Assembly: GCA_040387195.1 (NCBI GenBank)
Contig: JAZKEF010000011.1
Span: 1 to 64,000, forward strand
Source: UKL13-3 sp040387195
Lineage (GTDB): Bacteria; Bacteroidota; Bacteroidia; UKL13-3
Direction: 5' to 3'
Length of the DNA: 64,000 nucleotides
Below, in pieces: positions 34,475-43,100 of this stretch (position 1 is the stretch's first letter; each line of letters starts with the position of its first letter). Below the pieces are notes generated by a model. It was not told the DNA's origin. It saw only the letters and a list, made by a program, of their open reading frames with translations, and searched no databases. The position numbers and the translations under genes were made by a program.

Positions 34475-35865
34475 GCTTAAACGTAAAACAAACGACCATA
34501 AAAAAAACAACCACACTTTCGGGTGTAGGGTTGCATACAGGAGTAGAAGTAACGTTAACTTTTATGCCCGCACCGGAAAATCACGGGATTAAATTCCAAC
34601 GGATTGATTTACCTGGTCAGCCTATAATTAATGCCGATGTGGATAATGTTACCGACCTATCACGTGGTACCACACTCGAACAAAACGGAGGTAAGGTAGC
34701 AACAGTTGAGCATGTGATGGCTTCGCTTGCAGGATTGGAGATTGACAATTGCATGGTTCAGATTAATGCAGAGGAAACTCCGATTATGGATGGCAGTGCC
34801 CGCTTTTTTATCAAAGCGTTAAAAGAAGCCGGCATTGAACAACAAGAGGCCGACCGCGAATACTTTACATTGCCGCAAAATATTTATTACCACGAAAACG
34901 ACCGCTCGGTAGAGATGATTGCCATGCCGTTGGATGATTACCGCCTCACGGTAATGGTGGATTATAACTCTCCGGTATTGGGCAGCCAGCATGCCTCCAT
35001 TACCAGCCTTAAAGAGTTTGAAACAGATATCGCTTCATGCCGTACATTCTGTTTTTTGCATGAACTGGAAATGTTATACAACAACAACCTTATTCGTGGA
35101 GGTGATTTGAACAATGCCATTGTGATCGTTGACCGTGTGATTGAGGATGATGAACTGGATCATCTTGCTAAAATGTTTAACAAGCCGAAAGTAGAGATCA
35201 AAAAGGAAGGAATCTTGAACAGTGATTTACGTTTTCATAATGAGCCGGCACGACACAAGTTGCTTGATTTGATAGGTGACCTTGCTTTAATCGGAACGCC
35301 TATTAAAGCACAGATTATGGCCGCTCGTCCGGGACATGCAGCGAATGTTGCTTTTGGGAAAAAGATTAAAGCACTCATCAAAAAGACAAAAGCGAATGTA
35401 AACATACCACGATATGACCCTAACAAGGAACCGGTGTTCAATATCCAGCAAATAAGTACCATGCTGCCTCATAAATATCCGTTTTTATTGGTGGACAAGG
35501 TAACCGAAATGGGTAAAAATCACGTAGTGGCTGTGAAAAATGTAACCATGAATGAGCCATTTTTTCAAGGCCATTTTCCCGGTAATCCGGTGATGCCCGG
35601 AGTATTGATTATTGAAGCGATGGCTCAGGCAGGTGGAGTGTTGATCTTATCTCAGGTTGAGGATCCGGAGAACTACAATACCTACTTTATGAAAATTGAC
35701 AATGCCAAGTTTAAGGAAAAAGTATTACCAGGCGATACGCTGGTATTCCGCTTAGACCTGATTGGTCCGATAAGAAGGGGAGTGTGTGTAATGAAAGGTG
35801 CCGCATTTGTGGGTGATAAGATGGTATGTGAAGCGGAGCTGATGGCACAGGTAGCGAAGAAATAA
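34471..35865 (+). CDS. lpxC/fabZ: Fused UDP-3-O-acyl-GlcNAc deacetylase / 3-hydroxyacyl-ACP dehydratase
   Basis: A 464-residue bifunctional enzyme typical of Bacteroidota. The LpxC half (about 1-310) carries the zinc ligands in VEHVMASLAGLEIDN and RHKLLDLIGDLAL. The FabZ half (about 320-464) has MLPHKYPFLLVDKV and GHFPGNPVMPGVLIIEAMAQAGG with the active-site His and Glu. One half makes the committed step of lipid A synthesis; the other supplies fatty-acid elongation and competes for the same hydroxyacyl-ACP. Translation starts at a GTG that overlaps the lpxD stop. Confidence 0.96.
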   Translation: MSLNVKQTTIKKTTTLSGVGLHTGVEVTLTFMPAPENHGIKFQRIDLPGQPIINADVDNVTDLSRGTTLEQNGGKVATVEHVMASLAGLEIDNCMVQINAEETPIMDGSARFFIKALKEAGIEQQEADREYFTLPQNIYYHENDRSVEMIAMPLDDYRLTVMVDYNSPVLGSQHASITSLKEFETDIASCRTFCFLHELEMLYNNNLIRGGDLNNAIVIVDRVIEDDELDHLAKMFNKPKVEIKKEGILNSDLRFHNEPARHKLLDLIGDLALIGTPIKAQIMAARPGHAANVAFGKKIKALIKKTKANVNIPRYDPNKEPVFNIQQISTMLPHKYPFLLVDKVTEMGKNHVVAVKNVTMNEPFFQGHFPGNPVMPGVLIIEAMAQAGGVLILSQVEDPENYNTYFMKIDNAKFKEKVLPGDTLVFRLDLIGPIRRGVCVMKGAAFVGDKMVCEAELMAQVAKK

Positions 35866-35985
35866 TGAATGGAAAAATTCGAAATCCGAAAGGATGAAGA
35901 TTTCCATGTTCCCAAACAGGTAAAAGATAATAAGTAGTAAAACATAATAGCTAAAGGCCAACAGCCAATAGCCAAAAACAAACAC

Positions 35986-36768
35986 ATGATTCAAAGTTTA
36001 TCCTATATAGACCCGCAAGCCAAATTATCCGCAAATGTAGTTGTGGAGCCATTTACCGTAATTCATAAAAATGTTGAAATCGGAGAGGGTACCTGGATTG
36101 GGCCTAACGTCACCATTTTTGAGGGAACCCGCATTGGCAAAAACTGCAAAATATTTCCGGGTGCCGTATTGGGTGCAGTGCCACAGGATTTAAAATTTGA
36201 TGGTGAGCAAACTACCGTTACCATTGGTGATAATACCACCATCCGCGAATGTGTTACCATCAACCGTGGTACCAAGGATAAATTTACAACGGCCATTGGA
36301 CATAGTTGTTTGCTGATGGCATACACACATATTGCTCACGATTGTATGGTGGGTAACAATGTAATTATTGCCAATGGGGTACAAATGGCCGGACATGTTA
36401 CGGTAGAAGATAATGCACGCATTGGAGGATTATCAGCTCTTCATCAGTTTGTAAAAGTAGGACGCCACGTGATGATTGAGGGAGGAAGTATGGTAAGCAA
36501 GGATGTGCCCCCGTTTGTAAAAGCTGGACGTTATCCTTTGGCTTATGAGGGAGTAAACTCAGTGGGCTTGCGCAGATCTGGTTTCAGCTCCGAAAAGATA
36601 AATGAGATTCAGGATATCTACCGTGTATTGTTTGTACACAACAGAAACCTCACCAGGGCTATCGAAAAAGTAGAAGCAGAAATGCATGCTACCCAGGAAC
36701 GCGATGAAATTTTAAGTTTCATACAGGATTCGGAAAGAGGAGTGCTTAAAGGATTCAGCACCCGCTAA
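35986..36768 (+). CDS. lpxA: UDP-N-acetylglucosamine O-acyltransferase
   Basis: Catalyses the first acylation of lipid A synthesis. The 260-residue length is standard. A left-handed beta-helix of hexapeptide repeats occupies residues 1-190; FPGAVLGAVPQDLKFDGEQT and the catalytic-histidine region THIAHDCMVGNNVIIAN are diagnostic. A C-terminal helical domain follows (SEKINEIQDIYRVLF). The 120-base gap after lpxC-fabZ contains a 23-bp stretch at 35946-35968 that recurs exactly at 45305-45327. The ABC ATPase gene begins 11 bases after its stop. Confidence 0.95.
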   Translation: MIQSLSYIDPQAKLSANVVVEPFTVIHKNVEIGEGTWIGPNVTIFEGTRIGKNCKIFPGAVLGAVPQDLKFDGEQTTVTIGDNTTIRECVTINRGTKDKFTTAIGHSCLLMAYTHIAHDCMVGNNVIIANGVQMAGHVTVEDNARIGGLSALHQFVKVGRHVMIEGGSMVSKDVPPFVKAGRYPLAYEGVNSVGLRRSGFSSEKINEIQDIYRVLFVHNRNLTRAIEKVEAEMHATQERDEILSFIQDSERGVLKGFSTR

Positions 36769-36779
36769 TCAATAGCTTT

Positions 36780-37409
36780 GTGGTCGCAATTGAACTTAAA
36801 AGCATCGGTAAAAAGTTTAACCGCAACTGGTTGTTTAAAGAAGTAAATCTTCATTTTGCAGCAAATAAATCATATGCACTTACTGGTTTTAACGGCAGCG
36901 GAAAATCTACATTGCTACAATTAATTTATGGATATCAGGTTCCTTCAGCCGGAAGTGTAGAATATACTGAGGTAGGAGAAACAATTGCTCCGGAGGCTGT
37001 ATATAAGCACATCAGCTTTGTAGCACCGTATGTTGAATTGCCCGAGGAACTTTCCTTATTGGAAGTGTTGCAGTTTCATTTTTCATTCAAGGTTAAATCT
37101 TCCGCAGTTTCCAATGGAGAGATGATTGCCGCAGCAGGATTGCAGGGCAGCGAACACAAACAGATTAGGTATTTTTCATCAGGAATGAAACAACGCCTTA
37201 AGCTGATGCTAGCTTTTTACACACAATGTGATGTGTTGTTGCTGGATGAACCTTGCAGCAACCTGGATGAGGGTGGTATTGACTGGTATCGTAAGATGAT
37301 GTTGGAACAAAAAGGCAAACGCACCATCCTCATTGCATCCAACCAACAATCAGAATATGATTTCTGTGATACAGTGTATGCGGTTACCGATTTTAAACCA
37401 TCAAAATAA
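36780..37409 (+). CDS. ABC transporter ATP-binding protein
   Basis: A 209-residue ATPase subunit: Walker A GFNGSGKST near residue 38, Q loop around FVAPYVELPEELS, signature YFSSGMKQRLKL (LSGGQ variant) and Walker B LLLDEPCSNLD. The start is GTG. No permease gene is adjacent, so the partner is unknown. Being 11 bases after lpxA it probably belongs to the lipid A transcript, but a role in lipopolysaccharide export is not shown. The 3' end overlaps the convergent lpxB gene by 17 bases. Confidence 0.88.
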   Translation: MVAIELKSIGKKFNRNWLFKEVNLHFAANKSYALTGFNGSGKSTLLQLIYGYQVPSAGSVEYTEVGETIAPEAVYKHISFVAPYVELPEELSLLEVLQFHFSFKVKSSAVSNGEMIAAAGLQGSEHKQIRYFSSGMKQRLKLMLAFYTQCDVLLLDEPCSNLDEGGIDWYRKMMLEQKGKRTILIASNQQSEYDFCDTVYAVTDFKPSK

Positions 37410-38493
37410 TTTCCCGGGCGGCACGTTTGCTTGCACCGGCTCCTCCTAATATATTTCTCAATTCAACATAATCGCCCAACATACGCTCGCGTTCGGTACC
37501 GTTGGGTAAAATTGCATCCAGTTCACGGGTAAGTTTGGCAACTGTAAAGTCATGCTGAATCAACTCGGTAATACAGGTACGGTTCAGGTTGAGGTTAACC
37601 AATGAAATGTATTTGATCTTAACGAGCCATTTGGCAATGGTATACGAAATATTGTTGGCAATATAACCGCATACCTGGGGTACATTGAACAGTGCGGTTT
37701 CGAGTGTTGCTGTGCCGCTGCAAACCACAGCGGCAGTGCTCAGGTTTAATAAATCATAGGTCTCATTAAATACAATGGAAACACGTTCGTTCAGGTATGG
37801 TGTGTAAAATGCGGGGTCCATTCCCGGAGCACCTGCAATTACCAATTGGTAATTGTTATAATGGGCAGTAGCTTCTATCATTACCGGTAATATTTTACTG
37901 ATTTCCTGCTTTCGGCTTCCCGGCATCAGGGCAATGATATGGCGCTGGTCTAGTCCATGTTTGGTTGTAAACTGCATGTTGGGTGTAAACTCCTCAACAG
38001 CATCCAGCAAAGGGTTTCCTACGAAAGTCGCATTCACTTTCCATTTCTTGAAATAATCTACCTCAAATGGGAAAATAAGCAAGAGCTTATCCACGAACTG
38101 CTCCAGCTTTTTGGCCCTGTTTTCTTTCCATGCCCATACCTTGGGTGCGATATAATAAACCGTTTTGATGTTCCTTGATTTACAATACTCTGCAATGCGG
38201 AGGTTAAATCCTGGGTAATCAATCATGATCACTACATCGGGGTTGAAGGTATCAATCTGTTGTTTGCAGGAGGTTAAATTGGAAAATATGGTACGCAGGT
38301 TGAGCAACACCTCCACAAAGCCCATAATTGTAACTTCTTTGTAATGTTTGAGCAAACCCGGAGCTTGTGCTGCCATGGCATCTCCTCCCCAAAACTGAAA
38401 GACTGCTGCTGCATCCTGCTGTTTAAGGGCTTTGATAAGGTTGCTTCCATGCAAATCGCCTGAGGCTTCGCCTGCAATAATAAAATATTTCAC
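37393..38493 (-). CDS. lpxB: Lipid-A-disaccharide synthase
   Basis: A glycosyltransferase (GT19) of 366 residues that joins UDP-diacylglucosamine and lipid X to make the lipid A disaccharide. The N-terminal IIAGEASGDLHGSNLIKAL and the later VVIMIDYPGFNLRIA, YYIAPKVWAWKENRAKKLE, VGNPLLDAV, LMPGSRKQEI and CSGTATLETAL are family motifs. It is convergent with, rather than part of, the lpxD-lpxC/fabZ-lpxA group and overlaps the ABC ATPase gene tail to tail. Confidence 0.95.
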   Translation of the reverse strand: MKYFIIAGEASGDLHGSNLIKALKQQDAAAVFQFWGGDAMAAQAPGLLKHYKEVTIMGFVEVLLNLRTIFSNLTSCKQQIDTFNPDVVIMIDYPGFNLRIAEYCKSRNIKTVYYIAPKVWAWKENRAKKLEQFVDKLLLIFPFEVDYFKKWKVNATFVGNPLLDAVEEFTPNMQFTTKHGLDQRHIIALMPGSRKQEISKILPVMIEATAHYNNYQLVIAGAPGMDPAFYTPYLNERVSIVFNETYDLLNLSTAAVVCSGTATLETALFNVPQVCGYIANNISYTIAKWLVKIKYISLVNLNLNRTCITELIQHDFTVAKLTRELDAILPNGTERERMLGDYVELRNILGGAGASKRAAREIILMV

Positions 38494-38629
38494 AATTCCG
38501 TTTCGTTAAGGATATCAGTAGCTTCGGGTTGATTCTGTTTGGTTTTTAGTACAATCCACACAGTATCCCTTAAAAAGGATAGCCCGATTGTTTAGGCGAA
38601 TATCTACATTTGATTAAAATAAAACAGAG

Positions 38630-39529
38630 ATGGAACAAAATAAATCAAACAACAAATCAGCAACTCTTCTTATTGCGTTGTTATTACTTGTTTCTGTTGG
38701 CGGTAACGTATATCAATGGAAAAATCAAAATAATACAGTAATAACATACGACAACCAGATTGATAGCATGGTTACCGTGAGAATCGATTTGGAAAAGGAA
38801 TTGGCAACCTCCGGCCTTGAGTTGGAAAAATACAGGGGGATGTCGTCTACATTAGATAGTCTGTTAAATGACGCCACAGATGAAATTGCCGAGAAGGAGA
38901 AAAAAATCAGAAGCCTGATCAGCAAAGAGAAAAATTCGTCATCATTAAATGCAAAACTGAAGAAAGAATTGGATCAGTTGCGTGCATTGAAGGATGAGTA
39001 TTTTGAAAAAATTGACCAGCTGGTTGCCGAGAACAAAGAACTGAAGGCTCAGAATGAAATCCTGCAGGAGAGCGTTGGCGGCTTAAAGAAAGAAAAGTCG
39101 GCACTTGAGGGCAAAGTAAATGTTGCTGCACAGTTAAAAGCTGAATATATTAAGGTAGCATCATACAAAAAGAAAAGCAATGGCAAATATGTAGAGTCGG
39201 CAACAGCTAAACGTACCAATAAATTGGATGTCTGTTTTACGCTAATGGATAATGCAATTGCCGAAAAAGGGGAGCGTATGGCATATGCAGTAATTAAAGA
39301 GCCTTCTGGAAAAGTACTGGCAGGTTATTCAAAAGCAACGTTTAACGAAGCCGGAACAGGTGAAGAGATTATGGCCACAGCTTCTCAGAAAGTTGATTAC
39401 ACAGGTGTAAAACAAAACCTGTGCATTGGTTACGAAAACGATGAACGTATCCTCAACTCCGGAACATACAGGTGCTACCTTTATATCGATGGGATGCTGG
39501 TAGGTGAAACTGCTTATATCTTAAAGTAA
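38630..39529 (+). CDS. Membrane-anchored coiled-coil protein, hypothetical
   Basis: A protein of 299 residues. One N-terminal hydrophobic segment (ATLLIALLLLVSVGGNVYQW) anchors it. Residues about 45-170 form a long coiled coil rich in Glu, Lys and Leu heptads, and a compact beta-rich C-terminal domain follows (LDVCFTLMDNAIAEKGERMAYAVIKEPSGK). TACATTTG at 38605-38612 is a good -7 box 17 bases before the ATG. An intrinsic terminator lies at 39553-39588. It probably faces the periplasm; the function is unknown to me. Confidence 0.75.
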   Translation: MEQNKSNNKSATLLIALLLLVSVGGNVYQWKNQNNTVITYDNQIDSMVTVRIDLEKELATSGLELEKYRGMSSTLDSLLNDATDEIAEKEKKIRSLISKEKNSSSLNAKLKKELDQLRALKDEYFEKIDQLVAENKELKAQNEILQESVGGLKKEKSALEGKVNVAAQLKAEYIKVASYKKKSNGKYVESATAKRTNKLDVCFTLMDNAIAEKGERMAYAVIKEPSGKVLAGYSKATFNEAGTGEEIMATASQKVDYTGVKQNLCIGYENDERILNSGTYRCYLYIDGMLVGETAYILK

Positions 39530-39552
39530 ATTCGGTTGAATACACAAACAAG

Positions 39553-39588
39553 TAGGCTGTCTCCACAAGAGACGGCCTATTTTTTTTA
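39553..39588 (+). terminator. Terminator of the coiled-coil gene
   Basis: TAGGCTGTCTC pairs with GAGACGGCCTA over a 5-base loop and is followed by a T run. Confidence 0.8.
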
Positions 39589-39600
39589 TGCTGGTAGCCC

Positions 39601-39660
39601 GGCTGCCTTCGACTATTCCGCTACGCTCAGCTCAGGCACCCTGTCTTCCGTTTTTTAAGC
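39601..39660 (-). repeat. Intergenic repeat, left arm of a 30-bp perfect inverted repeat
   Basis: 39631-39660 is the exact reverse complement of 39934-39963. Read on the minus strand it is the same GGTGCCTGAGCT...GAAGGCA family as 24207-24244 and 40031-40068. Confidence 0.75.
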
Positions 39661-39700
39661 ATAGGTCTATTGAGCATCGGGTATATGGGACCTCATCAGC

Positions 39701-39835
39701 ATGCAAACAACCTATATCCAGCAAGGTAAAAATACAATCAGTATCGACAAAGCAGAACAACTTGAAAAAGGAATCTACTTTGTTAAAACCACTGTTAACA
39801 ATCACACGAAAGTAAATACCGTTATCAAACACTAA
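39701..39835 (+). pseudogene. Orphan fragment of a T9SS type A sorting domain
   Basis: A 44-codon frame that ends EKGIYFVKTTVNNHTKVNTV then IKH has the signature of the last two strands of a T9SS type A C-terminal domain. No signal peptide or passenger domain is attached; a stop lies 30 bases upstream in the same frame. It sits between the two arms of a 30-bp perfect inverted repeat and is followed by its own terminator (39856-39896). It is probably the tail of a former secreted-protein gene. Confidence 0.6.
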
Positions 39836-39855
39836 GGGTTATCACAATATCTCGC

Positions 39856-39896
39856 AAAGGGGCTGTTTCTGAATAGAGACAGCCCCTTTCTTTTTT
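39856..39896 (+). terminator. Terminator after the sorting-domain fragment
   Basis: AAAGGGGCTGT pairs perfectly with ACAGCCCCTTT over 12 bases, followed by C and six T. Confidence 0.8.
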
Positions 39897-39933
39897 ACCC
39901 GTGTGCATGATACTCGATATGCGATAGACCCAC

Positions 39934-40068
39934 GCTTAAAAAACGGAAGACAGGGTGCCTGAGCTCCATGCAGCAGTCCAGCCTGATACACGATACTCAA
40001 TAAACCAATGCCGCTAATAATCGAAAGGTAGGGTGCCCGAGCTCCGCGCAGCGGAAAGGTCGAAGGCA
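39934..40068 (+). repeat. Right arm of the 30-bp inverted repeat plus another family copy
   Basis: 39934-39963 pairs with 39631-39660 at all 30 positions. A further copy of the family, GGGTGCCCGAGCTCCGCGCA then GCGG...GAAGGCA, lies at 40031-40068. Including the left arm, three copies occur within about 470 bases; the rest of the stretch to 40101 holds no gene. Confidence 0.7.
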
Positions 40069-40101
40069 ACAATAGGAGAGGTTCAAAGACTGGTGATTAT
40101 C

Positions 40102-43100
40102 TTATCTCATGAGGGTTACGTTTCCGGTGATGCTTTTACTTTCACCATGTTTCCCTTTTCCCTCGGCTACATATACATATACATCCGATTCGCAAACCTT
40201 ACCATTATGTGTACCGTCCCAGCCTTCATGCATATTGGTAGTTTCAAACACCTGTTGTCCCCAGCGGTTGTATATTTGTAGTTTAAATTCAGCCACAAAA
40301 ACACCTCTTACAAAAAATAAATCATTGATACCATCCTGGTTAATGGTAAACACATTCGGTGCATACATTCTTGGTGCTGTTGATACACAGGCAATATTGG
40401 ATTCACTGATGATGGAAGTATCTGCCTTATTATATGCAGTAACAAGATAGCAGTATTCTTCTTGTGTTAGGTTTACATAACGATGGGTTTGTGTAAGCTC
40501 ATTTTCAGCATTGCGGGCAAATAGGGAGAAGCCGGCAAGCGAATCGTTATAGTATGCAAGGGAGTAATGGTTGATACCTGCCGACCAGTCGGAATAGGGA
40601 TTCCAGTCAAGTCTCGGGTCATGCGACAATACGTCATTTCCTACCATACGTACCTTGAGCAAAATGCTGCGGGCAATATTGCTCGGTTCGCTCCGCCCCC
40701 CGCAGGCATCTACTACAAAGGTTGTATAGGTATACGTGTGTTCGTGTACATTCACGTCTCTATCTACCAGTACCGTATCGGCAGGCTCAAATGTTTTGTA
40801 GAAAACGGCTTCACCACTGTCAATGGCCCTGTAAATTTGATACGTAAATACCCTGTTGTGTTTGGCAAGATGCCATTCCAGTTTTACAAAACGGTTGTTC
40901 AACACTGTAGCACGAATATTTTGAGGAACAGGTAATAATGGTTCGTAAACGGGTTCGGCACCACTGGTATCGCTCCATGAGTTTTGAAGCAGGCTATCAG
41001 TTTCTACTGTGTTTATCTTATAGGTATACTTTTGATGGCACAATACACTGGTATCGCTATAATGGAGAGAGTCGCCATTCACTGCGATGAGGAAACTGAA
41101 ATCTGTTTCTTCAGTTTTTTTGCGCCATATGTCATAACGTTTGGTAAGGTCGAAACCGTTGTATGGTGTCCAGTTAAGTTCAACGCTGTTAACGGCCGGG
41201 CTTGCTTCCAGGTTTACCGTTGTATGTGTTTCCGAAAATTCGGAGGTGTTAAAACATACATCAACAGCTACCATTTTATATGAATACGGAGTGGTTAAGG
41301 TAGTTAATCCGAGTTCAGTAAGATCTGTTTCGAGGATATTGGATTTGTTGTACTGGCTATTGCTCGAATAGATAATGTATTTATCAAAATCGGCTTCTGT
41401 ATTAGCGATATATTCCATCCATACCGATTCATCATTGATCACTGTTGCACGTTTTACAAAAGGCGTGGCAGGTGGGATGGTATCATCGTTTACGGTTACA
41501 AAATCAGGTTTGGTTGCAGAGCCTACACAACCGTTTGCATCGGTGGCCTGAAGCCAAACAGTAAACAAACCTGCAGTGTCAAATGTAACGTTGCCCGGGC
41601 TGTGAACAATACTTGAGTCGCCCGTTCCGAATAACCATTTCCATCCCACAATAGGAGAGGGGTGTACCGGTGTTGTATTGGTAAACAATGTTGCATTGTC
41701 TTTACAAATGATGCTACGGCTCACCGTGAAATCCGGTTTGGGTAATGGTAATACCACAATCGAGTCAATCACGTCCAATCCATAATCACACACAAGTGAA
41801 CTATCCACCAGTGTGAGCCTTGGATAATACACACCTTCGCGGGTGTATATGTAATTATGTTGTACGGTTGTAAACGTATCAACATTTCCATCTGCATGAT
41901 CCCATATAAACATGGCGGCATTCGGTGATGTTGCGTCAAATGTCACATCGAGCGGATTACAGCCTTTGCGCGGATTAAATGTATAACTACCAACCGGGCC
42001 ACCGGCCTCAATAAATTCAGGTATGGTTGCAGTACTCACACAACCAACCGAATCGGTAACGGTAAGCATTACATCAAATTTTCCGGGGCGATTGTAGATG
42101 GCACTATAAATCGGAGAAATAGTTTGAATAGGACCGCGCCCGTCTCCGATATCCCATACCCGTTTAGCAATCGGGCTTCCTCCGGCTTTTGAAGTATCAT
42201 TAAAGTTGATTGGTGTTTTGGTGAGGTAACATGGCAGGTAACGTGGTGATGCGGTAAATCCGATAACAGGAGGAAGTGTATTCACTTTGACACTTTGAAC
42301 GAGTGTATCGGTACAGCCCAAACCATCAGTAAGCACAAGTTTAATATCATAAGTGGTATCACCCGTAGCGATAAGTTTTGTGTTTTGTGTGAGCACATTT
42401 CCTGTAGGCAAAAACCATTTGTAGGAAGGTGGATTGAACACCGTTTGATTGCTCACTGTTGCCTGAAGTGTTACGGAATCACGTCCGCATGTTTTAACAC
42501 TGGTTACGGTAAAGGCAGCTTTGGGTTTTCCGGGGGTAATAATTTTAGAAGCGGTGAACATACAACCTTTGATATCGGTAACAGTAAGCCGGAGTGTGAA
42601 CCCTGCATTTTGAATAGGAGCAGCACTTGCATACAAAAAAGTAGCGGGAGCAATGGTGGTAATTGTACTATCGGTTGGTGTCCATTTCCATTTGCGTGTG
42701 GCGATGGCATTTTCAATTTTGGAGGTATCATTTACAGTTACCATTAACGGAGCACAACCCACCATAGGCGTCATGGTGAACCCTGCCTTACCATCATATA
42801 CTTTTACCGTTGCAGAATCCTTCAGTGAATAGGTACATCCGAGGTTGTCTTTTATGGTAAGTGTGGCTCCAAATAATCCGGGCTGGTTGAATACAAAATT
42901 TGAAACAAAAAGTGTGTCATATCGGGTATCTGTTAACTGAAACCGGGTGTATACAATAGAACGGCTGCTATCTACCTTTGACAGATTCACAAACTTTACT
43001 GTTGTGCCTAGGCAAACACTGGTATCAAGTGGTGAAAACTTTACACTTGGGGGAAACAATATGCGTACATCTTTATACATACTATCCTTGCACCCTGTTG

